Assembly (NCBI GenBank): GCA_002428015.1
Contig: DIZW01000001.1
Location: forward strand, 76,926-88,596
DNA from: Oxalobacteraceae bacterium UBA6018
Lineage (GTDB): Bacteria; Pseudomonadota; Gammaproteobacteria; Burkholderiales; Burkholderiaceae_D
Reading direction: 5' to 3'
DNA: 11,671 nt
Part shown: one piece after another, positions 1 to 9,860 of the stretch
How positions within the stretch are numbered: the stretch's first letter is position 1
How the letters are laid out: every line of letters begins with the position of its first letter
Translations under genes and position numbers: made by a program
Notes under the pieces: model-generated
Databases searched by the model: none
Seen by the model: only the letters and a program-made list of their open reading frames with translations
What the model was told of the DNA's origin: nothing

Positions 1-2
1 AC

Positions 3-1736
3 ATCAAGCAGCTCGACCCGGCCGACGCCAACTTCGCGCTCGAGACGCTGCCGCTCAACGACAAGGCCTCCTACGAGCTGCTGACCAAGGCCAAGACGGT
101 CGCGATCTTCCAGCTCGAGTCGCGCGGCATGCAGGGCATGCTCAAGGACGCGCGGCCCGACCGCTTCGAGGACATCATCGCCCTGGTGGCGCTGTACCGC
201 CCGGGCCCGATGGACCTGATCCCCGACTTCTGCAAGCGCAAGCACGGCGAGAAGTTCGACTATCCCGATCCGCGCACCGAGACCATCCTGTCCGAGACCT
301 ACGGCATCATGGTCTACCAGGAGCAGGTGATGCAGATGGCGCAGATCGTGGGCGGCTACTCGCTCGGCGGCGCCGACATGCTGCGCCGCGCGATGGGCAA
401 GAAGAAGGCCGAGGAGATGGCCGAGCACCGCGAGATCTTCCGCGCCGGCGCCGCCAAGGACGGTCTGTCGACCGAGAAGGCCGACGAGATCTTCGACCTG
501 ATGGAGAAGTTCGCCGGCTACGGCTTCAACAAGTCGCACGCGGCCGCCTACGCGCTGCTGTCCTACCACACCGCCTACCTGAAGGCGCACCACACGGCCG
601 CCTTCATGGCCGCCAACTTGTCGCTGGCGATGGACGACACCGACAAGATCAAGATCCTGGTCGAGGACTGCATCGACGTGTGCGGCCTGACCCTGCTGCC
701 GCCCGATATCAACCACTCCGACTACCGCTTCGTGCCGGAGGGCGGGGCGCCGTCGGTGACCAAGAAGCGCGTCACCAACATCCGCTACGGCCTGGGCGCG
801 GTCAAGGGCTCGGGCCAGTCGGCGATCGAGGCCATCATCGCCGCGCGCACCGCCGGCGGCCCGTTCACCGACCTGTTCGACTTCTGCAAGCGGGTCGACC
901 GGCGCCAGATCAACCGCCGCACCATCGAGTCGCTGATCCGCAGCGGCGCCTTCGACTGCTTCAACGTCGACCGCGCGGTGCTGATCGCCTCGGTCGGTTT
1001 CGCGGTCGAGGTGGCCGACCAGGCCCAGGCCTCGGCCAACCAGGTGTCGCTGTTCGGCGGCGACGCCAGCGACCTGGTGGCGCCGCCCGAATACGTCAAG
1101 TGCGCGCCCTGGACCGACCGCCAGAAGCTGGCCGAGGAGAAGATCGCGCTCGGCTTCTACCTGTCCGGCCACATGTTCGACTCCTTCGCCGGCGAGGCGC
1201 GCCGCTTCGCGCGCACCAAGCTGGCCGATCTCGAACCGTCGCGCGATCCGCGCATGATGTGCGGCGTGATCACCGGAGTGCGCACCCAGATGACCCAGCG
1301 CGGCAAGATCCTCATCGTCGCCCTCGACGACAAGAGCGGGGTGGTCGAGGTGACGGTCTATAGCGAGGTATTCGAGGCCAACAAGAACATCTTCCGCGAG
1401 GACGAGTTCCTGGCCGTGGTGGGCAAGGTGTCGGAGGACCGCTTCAATGGCGGCCTGCGCATCACCGCCGAGAAGGTGTACGATATGACGTCGGCGCGCG
1501 TCCATCACGCGCGCCAGGTCGGGCTGTTTTTGCCGGCCCCGGTGGCCGCGCCCAAGCTGGCCGAGGTGCTCAAGCCGCACCGCACCCCGACCGGCCTGCC
1601 GCTGCAGGTGCGCCTCAAGCCGGACGGCGTCGACTGCACCGTGCAGCTGGGCGACGATTGGCGGGTGGCGCCGTCGGACGCGCTCAAGCTCGCGCTCGAG
1701 CAGCTGGGCGCGCGCGAGGTGGCCGTCGAATACTAG
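3..1736 (+). CDS. dnaE: DNA polymerase III alpha subunit, C-terminal part (5' end outside window)
   Basis: This is the catalytic subunit of the replicative polymerase holoenzyme. The frame is open from base 3 and gives 577 residues, about half of the usual ~1150. Recognisable blocks are FQLESRGM (about residues 36-43), the RPGP block, GGADMLRRAMGKKK and FAGYGFNKSHAAAYA, all in the polymerase fingers region. Next come a helix-hairpin-helix segment (RYGLGAVKGSG, near base 783), the internal beta-clamp binding motif QVSLF (1041-1055), and an OB-fold (about 1254-1450, with the TLDD-like VALDDKSG stretch). By comparison with E. coli DnaE, the catalytic aspartates lie upstream and are not in the window. 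The clamp motif and C-terminal domain favour the replicative DnaE1 over the error-prone DnaE2. It ends in TAG. No U-rich terminator follows; a 7-bp hairpin at 1805-1821 is the only candidate. Confidence 0.97.
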   Translation: MKQLDPADANFALETLPLNDKASYELLTKAKTVAIFQLESRGMQGMLKDARPDRFEDIIALVALYRPGPMDLIPDFCKRKHGEKFDYPDPRTETILSETYGIMVYQEQVMQMAQIVGGYSLGGADMLRRAMGKKKAEEMAEHREIFRAGAAKDGLSTEKADEIFDLMEKFAGYGFNKSHAAAYALLSYHTAYLKAHHTAAFMAANLSLAMDDTDKIKILVEDCIDVCGLTLLPPDINHSDYRFVPEGGAPSVTKKRVTNIRYGLGAVKGSGQSAIEAIIAARTAGGPFTDLFDFCKRVDRRQINRRTIESLIRSGAFDCFNVDRAVLIASVGFAVEVADQAQASANQVSLFGGDASDLVAPPEYVKCAPWTDRQKLAEEKIALGFYLSGHMFDSFAGEARRFARTKLADLEPSRDPRMMCGVITGVRTQMTQRGKILIVALDDKSGVVEVTVYSEVFEANKNIFREDEFLAVVGKVSEDRFNGGLRITAEKVYDMTSARVHHARQVGLFLPAPVAAPKLAEVLKPHRTPTGLPLQVRLKPDGVDCTVQLGDDWRVAPSDALKLALEQLGAREVAVEY

Positions 1737-1857
1737 TGTCCCCGGCTGCCGATTCGTTGGCTAAACATGGCGGGCATCGGCGCGATGCTGGCGCGCCGGA
1801 CTGCGCCAGGCCCGGCCTGGCCGTGCGCCTTGACACGCCGCGGTTTCGCCATGGCTA

Positions 1858-1912
1858 TTTGTCAACGAACTAGCGACTCAGGACACTTGACAGCCACTAT
1901 AATGACGACTTT
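1858..1912 (+). promoter_or_regulatory. Putative promoter for the GT9-GT4 pair
   Basis: The 212-bp gap after dnaE contains an exact TATAAT at 1898-1903, followed by GACG. An exact TTGACA lies at 1887-1892, but only 5 bp separate the two hexamers, so they cannot serve together as -35 and -10. If TATAAT is the -10, a 17-bp spacer puts the -35 at GACTCA (1875-1880), a poor match. The start site would be near 1910, with a leader of about 40 nt to the ATG at 1949. A TGTCAA at 1860-1865 is the inverse of TTGACA at 1887-1892 and could form an operator-like pair. This is pattern matching only. Confidence 0.4.
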
Positions 1913-1948
1913 GGCGCCCGCGGGCGGCCCGTCTCACCATTGCGCCAC

Positions 1949-2986
1949 ATGCCGATTCCGCTGTCTCACATTCTGATCTGCCGCACCGATAACATCGGCG
2001 ATGTGGTGCTGACCTTGCCGCTGGCGGGTTATCTGAAGCAGCGCATGCCAGGCGTACGCATCGACTTCGCGTGCCGCGCCTACGCCGCGCCCGTGGTGCG
2101 CCAATGCCGCTTCATCGACCGCGTGATCGGACTGGAACCGGGCGACGACCCGGCCGCGCTGATGCGCGGCGCGCCCTACGACACCGTGATCTTCGCCTTC
2201 CCGGACCGGCGCTTGGCGCGCGCGGCGCGCCGCGCCGGGATCGCCAACCGGGTTGGCACCAGCCACCGTCTTTACCACTGGATCGAATGCAATCGCCTGG
2301 CCCACTTCAGCCGGGTGCGCTCGCCGCTGCACGAGGCCCAGCTCAATTTTGCGCTGCTGCGCCCGCTTGGTATCGACCATACGCCGGAGCTGGTCGAGCT
2401 GGCCGCGCTGTTCGGTGTGAGCGCGCCCAGCCTGCCCGCGGTGGCGGCGCTGCGTGCCCAGGCGCCGTTCAACGTGATCCTGCATCCCAAGTCCAACGGC
2501 AATGGGCGCGAGTGGCCGCTGACCCACTACACGGCGCTGGCGCGCCTGCTGCAGGCGGTGCCGGAGATCCGCCTGTGGATCACCGGCAGCGCCGCCGAAG
2601 GCAGCCTGCTGGCGCGCGAAGCGGCCGCGCTGCTGGCCATGCCCAACGTGCTCAACCTGTGCGGCCAGTTCGACCTTGAGGGCTTGTGCGCCTTGATCGG
2701 CGCCGCTGACGGCCTCGTCGCCAGCGGCACCGGCCCGCTGCACATGGCCGCCGCGCTCGGGCGGCCCACCTTGGGCTTGTTCCCCCCGATCAAACCGATC
2801 GATCCGGGTCGCTGGGGCGCGCTGGGCGTGCAGGCCCAGTCGCTGTGCGCTCCCGCCGCTTGCCTGACCTGCACCGGGAGCGGACAGTGCGCCTGCATGG
2901 ACGCGATCTCGGCCGAGCAGGTGGCCGCCCACGTGCTGGCCTGGCATGCCAGCACGGTGCCGGCCGAGAGCGGGCAGGCGACATGA
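1949..2986 (+). CDS. Glycosyltransferase family 9 (heptosyltransferase-like)
   Basis: A 345-residue cytoplasmic glycosyltransferase of the ADP-heptose:LPS heptosyltransferase family, probably acting on the LPS core. The N-terminal Rossmann start reads RTDNIGDVVLTLP; its Asp18 matches the catalytic Asp of WaaC and WaaF. The nucleotide-sugar side carries ILHPKSNGNGREWP, then SGTGPLHMAAALG at 259-271 and a cysteine-rich tail (C300, C305, C308, C314, C316). That tail sits where WaaF has its own C-x2-C-x4-C-P-L-G-H-H-x-C segment. I chose the ATG at 1949; an in-frame TTG at 1940 adds only three residues, and neither has a clear Shine-Dalgarno. The stop overlaps the next start (ATGA, 2983-2986), so the two are probably translationally coupled. 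It is too different from waaF to be a recent duplicate. Acceptor sugar and exact donor cannot be read from sequence; WaaQ-like HepIII is one possibility. Confidence 0.88.
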   Translation: MPIPLSHILICRTDNIGDVVLTLPLAGYLKQRMPGVRIDFACRAYAAPVVRQCRFIDRVIGLEPGDDPAALMRGAPYDTVIFAFPDRRLARAARRAGIANRVGTSHRLYHWIECNRLAHFSRVRSPLHEAQLNFALLRPLGIDHTPELVELAALFGVSAPSLPAVAALRAQAPFNVILHPKSNGNGREWPLTHYTALARLLQAVPEIRLWITGSAAEGSLLAREAAALLAMPNVLNLCGQFDLEGLCALIGAADGLVASGTGPLHMAAALGRPTLGLFPPIKPIDPGRWGALGVQAQSLCAPAACLTCTGSGQCACMDAISAEQVAAHVLAWHASTVPAESGQAT

Positions 2987-4059
2987 ACCCGTCCCTGCTG
3001 ATCACGCTCGACTCCATGCGTTACGCCAATACCGGGCTGCATACCTTCGGCAACAGCCTGGTGCGCGAGATGATGCGCCAGAACGGCGGCCGGTTCGCCG
3101 CCAGCGCCTACGTCTACCCGGGCCAGCTCGGCTGTTTCGGCGAGGCCACCGGCTACGTGCGGCACCGTAAGTTTCACCGCTACTTTTTTTCCATGCGCGA
3201 ACGCTTCGACATCGTGCACTTCGCCGACCAGTACTGCCGCTTCGGTCCCGAGCGGGTGCGCGCCCGCACCGTCATGACCGTGCACGACCTGAACCAGCTG
3301 CACGAACTCGCGCCCGGCAGCGCCAAGCTGAACAAGCACCTGCGCGCCATGGAGCGCAAGATCGCCGGCTGCGACGCGGTGGTGGCCATCTCGCGCTTCG
3401 TGGCCGAGGACATCGCGCGCCAGTTCCCGGCCGCGCGCGACAAGATCACCGTGATCTACAACGGCACCGACTTCACCAGCGCGCCGGCCGGCCACCGGCC
3501 GCAATTCCAGCCGCGCGGGGACTTCCTGTTCACGGTCGGCATGGTGTGCCCCAAGAAGAATTTCCATGTGCTGGTGCCGCTGCTGCGCGACAACGAGCGC
3601 AGCCTGGTCATTGCCGGCATCGTCAAGGAAGCTTACCGCGAGAAGATCCTGGCCGAGGCGGCCGCGCATGGCGTGAGCGCGCGCGTGCACGTGCTGGGGC
3701 CCGTCAGCGAGCATGACAAGGCCTGGTATTACGCCCATTGCGAAGCCTTCGTGTTCCCCTCGCTGGCCGAGGGCTTCGGCCTGCCGGTGATCGAGGCCAT
3801 GCATCACGGAAAACCCGTGTTCGCGTCGACTCTGACCTCGCTGCCGGAGGTCGCCGGCGACGCGGCCTACTACTTCGAGCATTTCGAGCCCGATCACATG
3901 GCCGCCGTGCTCGCGCGCGGCCTGCGCGAGTTCGCCGCCAGCGACGGCCCGGCGCGGGTGAGGCGACACGCGCAACAGTTTAGCTGGGAGAAGGCCGCGG
4001 CGGCCTACCTGGCGCTGTACCGGCGCTGCCTGGGGCAGGCGGGGCGCGCGCAGAGCTAG
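2983..4059 (+). CDS. Glycosyltransferase family 4 (GT-B fold)
   Basis: A 358-residue retaining GT-B glycosyltransferase, likely building LPS core or a surface polysaccharide at the cytoplasmic face. The N-terminal half includes VHFADQYCRFG and TVMTVHDLNQLHE. The C-terminal half has FTVGMVCPKKN and then FVFPSLAEGFGLPVIEAMHHGKPV, with the family's E-x7-E pair at Glu263 and Glu271. The end (FSWEKAAAAYLALYRR) is the usual closing helix. The ATG at 2983 is used because it overlaps the previous stop and begins the normal N-terminus (MNPSLLITLDSMRY). The frame continues upstream, but that part is a shadow of the GT9 gene. A GAGAGCGGGCAGG stretch upstream may help ribosome binding. The TAG stop sits inside a CTAG shared with the convergent GT2 gene. 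The sugar specificity is unknown. Confidence 0.88.
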   Translation: MNPSLLITLDSMRYANTGLHTFGNSLVREMMRQNGGRFAASAYVYPGQLGCFGEATGYVRHRKFHRYFFSMRERFDIVHFADQYCRFGPERVRARTVMTVHDLNQLHELAPGSAKLNKHLRAMERKIAGCDAVVAISRFVAEDIARQFPAARDKITVIYNGTDFTSAPAGHRPQFQPRGDFLFTVGMVCPKKNFHVLVPLLRDNERSLVIAGIVKEAYREKILAEAAAHGVSARVHVLGPVSEHDKAWYYAHCEAFVFPSLAEGFGLPVIEAMHHGKPVFASTLTSLPEVAGDAAYYFEHFEPDHMAAVLARGLREFAASDGPARVRRHAQQFSWEKAAAAYLALYRRCLGQAGRAQS

Positions 4060-4874
4060 TGCTGGCGCAGGCCGTGCGCGGCCTGGGTGGTGCGGTCGGC
4101 GGCGCGCTGCATCACCAGGCTGCGGTTGCTCGACGCCTGGGAGCGCTCGGCTTCGTGGTGCCACAGGTGCAGCACTTCGGTGGCGAAGGCGCCGTCCTTG
4201 CGCATCACGCCGGCGTTGAAAAGACGCAGCACCAGGTCGGCGTCTTCATGGCCCCAGCCGGAAAAACTCTCATCGAATCCGTTCACCTTGTGCAGGTCCG
4301 CGCGCCAGGCCGCCAGGTTGCAGCCCTTGATGCGCCGGTAGCTGAAGCGCTTGCGCGCCCGCCCCAGGTCCGGCAGGTTGAACAGCAGTTGCGGCAGCTT
4401 GTTGATCGCGCCCGTGGCGCGCAGGCGCAGCTTCTCCGCCAGGCCCAGCGCATGCAGGTCGCGCCCCTCGGCCAGCACCTGCTCGGTGAAGACGCGTCCC
4501 AGCAGCACGCGGCTACCGGTCACCACGTATCCCGGCTGGGCCAGCTTGCGGTGTTGGGCGATATAGTCGCGCTGGGGCACGCAGTCGCCGTCGAGCAGCA
4601 GGATGTAGTCGCCGCGCGCCCGTAGGATGCCGCGGTTGCGCGCCATCGCCAGGCGGAAGCCCTGGTCCGGCTGCCACACGTGGTGCAGCGGCACCGGCGC
4701 GCCCTGGCGCAGGCGCGCGATGCAGGCGGAGGTGGCGTCGGTGGAGCCGTCGTCGGCGACGATGATCTCGAAACCCATGTCGGTCTGGTCGAAGCAGGCG
4801 GCCAGCACGGCGGCGAGCGCGTCCGGCCGGTTATAGGTCGAGACGATGACGGAGATCAGGGTGGCGTCTCGCAT
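4056..4874 (-). CDS. Glycosyltransferase family 2 (GT-A fold)
   Basis: A 272-residue inverting GT-A glycosyltransferase. It starts with the classic ISVIVSTYNRPDAL, then VADDGSTD (DDGS at 41-44), QGFRLAMARNRG and LLLDGDCVP. The DGD at 95-97 is the metal-binding DxD. GWGHEDADL near 206-214 supplies the acidic ED pair typical of the catalytic base region, as in the galactosyltransferase-like C-terminal domain. No membrane segment is evident, so it is probably a soluble or peripheral inner-membrane enzyme making LPS core or O-antigen. It starts only 6 nt after the waaL stop on the same strand, so it is the second gene of a waaL-GT2 operon. The start is ATG at 4874, with only a weak GAG-containing ribosome site. 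The gene overlaps the last 4 bp of the convergent GT4 gene. Confidence 0.88.
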   Translation of the reverse strand: MRDATLISVIVSTYNRPDALAAVLAACFDQTDMGFEIIVADDGSTDATSACIARLRQGAPVPLHHVWQPDQGFRLAMARNRGILRARGDYILLLDGDCVPQRDYIAQHRKLAQPGYVVTGSRVLLGRVFTEQVLAEGRDLHALGLAEKLRLRATGAINKLPQLLFNLPDLGRARKRFSYRRIKGCNLAAWRADLHKVNGFDESFSGWGHEDADLVLRLFNAGVMRKDGAFATEVLHLWHHEAERSQASSNRSLVMQRAADRTTQAAHGLRQH

Positions 4875-4880
4875 GGCCGC

Positions 4881-6125
4881 TCAACACTTGCGCGGCGCGC
4901 GCCGGGCCGCCACGTACAGGCAGCCCGACAGCAGCAGGAACCAGTAGGCCTCGGTGATGTCCCATAACAGGCTATTGAACACCGAGGTGATGATGTACAC
5001 CGCGCCCAGCACGGCCAGGCTGTCGGCCTCGAGCGAGCGCGCGCGCAAGGCCGGCCGCACCAGCGCGCCCAGCATGGCCAGGTACACCACCAGCCCCAGC
5101 AGGCCCAGCTGCACGGTCACCAGCAGGAATTCGCTGTGCGGCTGGTGGCGCGCCTCGCTCATGGCCGGGACGCCCGCCCAGATGCGGCGTGCGGTCGGTG
5201 CGTAGGCCTCGGCGAACGAGCCTGTGCCCTGTCCGGTCAACGGGTGCGCCGCCACCATGCGCAAGCCCTCCTGCATGAAGGACAGGCGCACGCCGTTGGG
5301 CGAATGTTCCTGGTCGGTGCGCAGTTCGGTGATCATGTCGTCGGTGCGCGAATGGAAGTTGGGCGAGACCGCGTAGAAGCCGGCGAACAGCAGCACCAGC
5401 GCGGCCAGGCCGGCCAGCGTGCTGCGCGCGCTGGCCTGCACGCGCCGCAGGAACAGCGTGACCAGGCCGATGAACAGGGCGACGTAGCCGGTGCGGCCCT
5501 GGCCCAGGAACACGATCGGCACGATGATCGCCAGGCCGGCTCCGCTCCACAGCCAGCGTCCGCGCGCGCTGGCGTGGTGGCTGGCCACCAGGAAGCTGAT
5601 GACCGAGGCGAAGCCGAGCAGGATGCCGACCGTGATGTGGTTCTTGAACGCGAACGCGTCGCCAGCGCCGCCCACGCGCCACCAGCCCAGGCTGGACGTG
5701 GGCATCTTGCCGATCCACACCAGGTAGCAGGACACCGCCAGCACCAGCGCGCCGCCCATGAAACTGCCGAGGGCACGCAAGCCCATGCGCGGCTCGCGCC
5801 AGGCCAATGCGATGCCGATCGGCAGCACCAGTAGGCGCGAGTACTTTCGCAGCGCGCTCTCGACGTCGCCCGGCGGGGCGATCGACCAGGTGGTGCCGAG
5901 CAGATACAGCGCCAGCAAGGCCAGCGCCAAGATGCCCGGTGGCGAGCGCAGCACGCGGCGCAGGCCCGGACTGGTGGCCAACGCGAGCAGGAAGCCCAGA
6001 TAGGTCAGGCCGACGAACAGGTTGGTCAGCGCGGTCGAGAAGGGAACGCAAAACAGCGCCAGGAGGAAAAAAGCTTGGACGATCCGCTCGATGCGCGTGG
6101 TCGATGTTGGAACGGTGTCGGTCAT
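4881..6125 (-). CDS. waaL: O-antigen ligase / Wzy_C-type polymerase
   Basis: A 414-residue polytopic inner-membrane protein with roughly ten to twelve hydrophobic segments, starting at about residue 15 (VQAFFLLALFCVPFSTAL). WaaL-family proteins transfer undecaprenyl-linked O-antigen onto lipid A-core in the periplasm. The large periplasmic loop before the last membrane segments carries LTGQGTGSFAEAY and then RHQPHSEFLLVTVQLGLLGL. His330 in PHSEF corresponds to the conserved ligase histidine. The C-terminus ends in a basic RRAPRKC. A Wzy polymerase has the same fold, but msbA and waaF next door favour the ligase. It is the first gene of the minus-strand pair with GT2. The only plausible start is ATG at 6125; the bases before it (a C-rich run) show no Shine-Dalgarno. 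Confidence 0.82.
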   Translation of the reverse strand: MTDTVPTSTTRIERIVQAFFLLALFCVPFSTALTNLFVGLTYLGFLLALATSPGLRRVLRSPPGILALALLALYLLGTTWSIAPPGDVESALRKYSRLLVLPIGIALAWREPRMGLRALGSFMGGALVLAVSCYLVWIGKMPTSSLGWWRVGGAGDAFAFKNHITVGILLGFASVISFLVASHHASARGRWLWSGAGLAIIVPIVFLGQGRTGYVALFIGLVTLFLRRVQASARSTLAGLAALVLLFAGFYAVSPNFHSRTDDMITELRTDQEHSPNGVRLSFMQEGLRMVAAHPLTGQGTGSFAEAYAPTARRIWAGVPAMSEARHQPHSEFLLVTVQLGLLGLVVYLAMLGALVRPALRARSLEADSLAVLGAVYIITSVFNSLLWDITEAYWFLLLSGCLYVAARRAPRKC

Positions 6126-6345
6126 TGGGGGATGGCGGTGCCTGTCTTTACTGATGTTTTGTTAACAACTGGCGTCATTTTACAGCAAGGGTCGGGAGCT
6201 CATGTGCGCCCGCCAGCCTTCCGTGCGCTCGCGCAAGAAGCCCGGGGCCCCGCGTTCTGGCGGGAAAGGCCGGGTCTGTGCGAGAATGCCAGCGGTGCGC
6301 TCTCCAGCGTCCGCAACTAGCACGCGAAAGAATTGAAAGAATTCG
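6126..6345. promoter_or_regulatory. Divergent intergenic region between waaL and msbA
   Basis: This 220-bp gap must hold promoters for both operons because they point away from each other. For waaL, the minus strand reads CTGTAAAATGACGCC, giving a TAAAAT -10 candidate at 6182-6177 about 52-57 bp before the ATG. No good -35 is found 16-18 bp upstream of it. For msbA, TGTGCGAGAATGCC around 6278-6290 offers a GAGAAT -10 candidate at 6282-6287, also without a -35. The msbA start at 6346 is preceded by purine-rich GAAAGAATTGAAAGAATTC, a weak ribosome site. The TAAAATGACG resembles the TATAATGACG before the GT9 gene, possibly a shared local promoter style. Confidence 0.35.
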
Positions 6346-8066
<1,721 letters not shown>

Positions 8067-8070
<4 letters not shown>

Positions 8071-9098
8071 AGGCGGCCGTGCGCACGCTGGTCATTTCGC
8101 CCAACTGGATCGGCGACGCCGTGATGGCCCAGCCGCTGCTGCAGCTGCTCAGCCGGCGCCACCCGGAGCGGCCCATCGACGTGCTGGCGCCGCCCGCGGT
8201 GGCGCCGGTGTGGCGCGCCATGGCCGAAGTCGACAGCGTGCTGGAGACCCCGTTCCGCCACGGCGCGCTGCAGCTGCGCGAGCGCTGGCGCTACGCCCAG
8301 GTGCTGCGCGCGCGCGGCTACGCGGCCGCCTACGTGCTGCCCAATACGCTCAAGTACGCGCTGATCCCGTGGCTGGCCGGCATCCCCGAGCGGGTCGGCT
8401 ACAAGGGCGAGATGCGCTACGGCCTGCTCAACGCCATGCATCACGACGACGTCCCGCCGCGCCCGATGGTGGCCTTCTACGCCGCCCTGGCCGACGACCC
8501 GGGCGCGCCGCTGCGCTCGGGCGTGCCGCGCCCGCGCCTGCGGGTGGAGGAGGACAAGGTGGCCGACGCCTGCGCACGCCACGGCATCGCGCCCGGGCAC
8601 CCGCTAGTGGTGTTCGCGCCCGGCGCTGAGTTCGGCGCCGCCAAGCGCTGGCCGGCGCGCCACTTCGCCGCGCTGGCCGCGGCCATCCTGGAGGCCGATC
8701 CGCGCGCCCAGATCGCCTTGCTCGGGTCGCCGAAAGACCAGCCGGCCGGCGCCGAGATCGTCGCGCTGGCGCAGGATGCGCGCGTGCTCAACCTGGCCGG
8801 CGCCACCAAGCTCGATGAGGCCATCGCCCTGATCGCGCGCGCCAGCGCCGTGGTGGCCAACGATTCCGGGCTGCTGCATATCGCCTCGGGACTGAACCGT
8901 CCGGTGCTGGCGCTGTACGGCCCGACCGACCCGGACCACGCGCCGCCGTTCTCGGACCTGGCACGCTCGCTGTCGCTGCGGCTGGAATGCGCGCCTTGCC
9001 GCCAGCGCGAATGCCCGCTCGGGCACCACAACTGCATGGAACAGATGGAAGCGCCGATGGTGTGGCAGGAGTTGCGCCAGATGCTGCCGCCGGCGTAG
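8067..9098 (+). CDS. waaF: ADP-heptose:LPS heptosyltransferase II
   Basis: A 343-residue GT9 enzyme that adds the second L-glycero-D-manno-heptose to the inner LPS core at the cytoplasmic face. Diagnostic WaaF stretches are all present: SPNWIGDAVMAQPL (Asp17 in the catalytic position), PGAEFGAAKRWP (185-196), VANDSGLLHIASGL (NDSG at 265-268), YGPTDPDHAPPF, and the late cysteine cluster C308-x2-C311-x4-C316-PLGHHN-C323. ATG at 8067 overlaps the msbA stop and begins the normal N-terminus. Upstream extension of the frame is a shadow of msbA. The gene ends at TAG 9098, 31 bp before a strong terminator, so msbA-waaF is a closed two-gene operon. Heptosyltransferase I (waaC) is not in the window. 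Confidence 0.95.
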
Positions 9099-9129
9099 CA
9101 GGCCGCCGGCAGGCCCGGTCCGAAACGGA

Positions 9130-9165
9130 AAAAAAGCCACGCCGGCGAACCGGCGTGGCTTTTTT
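9130..9165. terminator. Bidirectional rho-independent terminator
   Basis: A perfect 16-bp stem (9130-9145 with 9150-9165) closes a CGAA loop. The inner eleven pairs are GC-rich (AGCCACGCCGG) and the outer five are A-T. It therefore presents a T-run at its 3' side on either strand. It lies 31 bp after waaF (+) and 16 bp after the PEP-CTERM stop (-), so it can serve both convergent genes. Confidence 0.95.
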
Positions 9166-9181
9166 GTTGGCGAATCGGGAA

Positions 9182-9805
9182 TCAGGCGGCGCGGCGCTTG
9201 CGCAGGCCGGCCAGACCGGCCAGGCCCAGGCCGATCAGGGCCAGCGAGCCGGGTTCCGGCAAGTTGTTGTCCACGACGATGCCGGTGGAGATCAGCTTGG
9301 CGCTGAAGTACACCGTGCTGAAGTCGTCGCGACCGATGGTCTGCGACTTCCAGACCCAGTCTGGATTGCTGCTGCCGTAGGCGGCCATGGTGCCCCATGG
9401 GCCGACGCCGTTCACGCCTTCGATGACCGGGGTCGACCAGGCGTTGCTCCAGCCCGTGGTGTTGTAACCGAGGGCGCTGTCGCCGGTGAGCAGGGTTTGG
9501 GTGTTGTTGGCGAACTTGAAGCCGGCATCGCTCAGGGTGAACGCGCCCAGGAAGCCGCCAGGGCCGCCGCTGTTGACGGCCTTGATGTGCAGGTAGCCGG
9601 TGGTGCCGGTCGTGAGCGCCTGCGACAACAAGTAGGTGTGGGTCCAGTCGTTGCCGCTGGCGATCAGCGTTCCCTGGATCGCGTTGTTGGTCGTGTAGTA
9701 GGCCGCGAAGCTGTTGTCGACATTGAGTTTGCCCGTCAAGACGGTCGCGCTGGCCGCAGTGGCGAAGAAGGCGGCGATCAGTGCTGCGAAAGCGATTTTT
9801 TTCAT
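9182..9805 (-). CDS. PEP-CTERM sorting domain protein, secreted, function unknown
   Basis: A 207-residue secreted protein. The N-terminus MKKIAFAALIAAFFATAASA is a Sec signal peptide with likely cleavage after the ASA. The middle is polar, Gly/Thr/Asn-rich and probably beta-structured, with no catalytic motif I recognise. The C-terminus is a textbook exosortase signal: PEP at 183-185, a hydrophobic GLGLAGLAG segment, then the basic RKRR. Such tails are recognised by the membrane exosortase (EpsH/XrtA type) and cut during export, often with glycosylation and a link to exopolysaccharide. I chose ATG 9805 rather than the upstream TTG at 9865. The longer version would run through the sigma-54 promoter and put 20 residues before the signal peptide. 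The ribosome site is weak (AGACAAGAC). No exosortase gene is in the window. Confidence 0.92.
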   Translation of the reverse strand: MKKIAFAALIAAFFATAASATVLTGKLNVDNSFAAYYTTNNAIQGTLIASGNDWTHTYLLSQALTTGTTGYLHIKAVNSGGPGGFLGAFTLSDAGFKFANNTQTLLTGDSALGYNTTGWSNAWSTPVIEGVNGVGPWGTMAAYGSSNPDWVWKSQTIGRDDFSTVYFSAKLISTGIVVDNNLPEPGSLALIGLGLAGLAGLRKRRAA

Positions 9806-9860
9806 GATGTCTTGTCTGGTTGGGCCTGAATTTTTTCGGAACTGCTGATACGAGACATAG

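Noticed and set aside
1805..1821. dnaE terminator hairpin
   Set aside because: GCCAGGC-CCG-GCCTGGC forms a 7-bp stem but has no T-run after it, so it was not listed as a terminator.
1767..1976. Small plus-strand open frame between dnaE and the GT9 gene
   Set aside because: It has no domain, runs through the promoter-like region into the GT9 gene in another frame, and has no ribosome site.
2527..4164. 545-codon minus-strand open frame across the GT9 and GT4 genes
   Set aside because: It lies antisense to two genes with clear family motifs, and its translation is low-complexity His/Gly/Ala/Arg sequence typical of shadow frames in GC-rich DNA.
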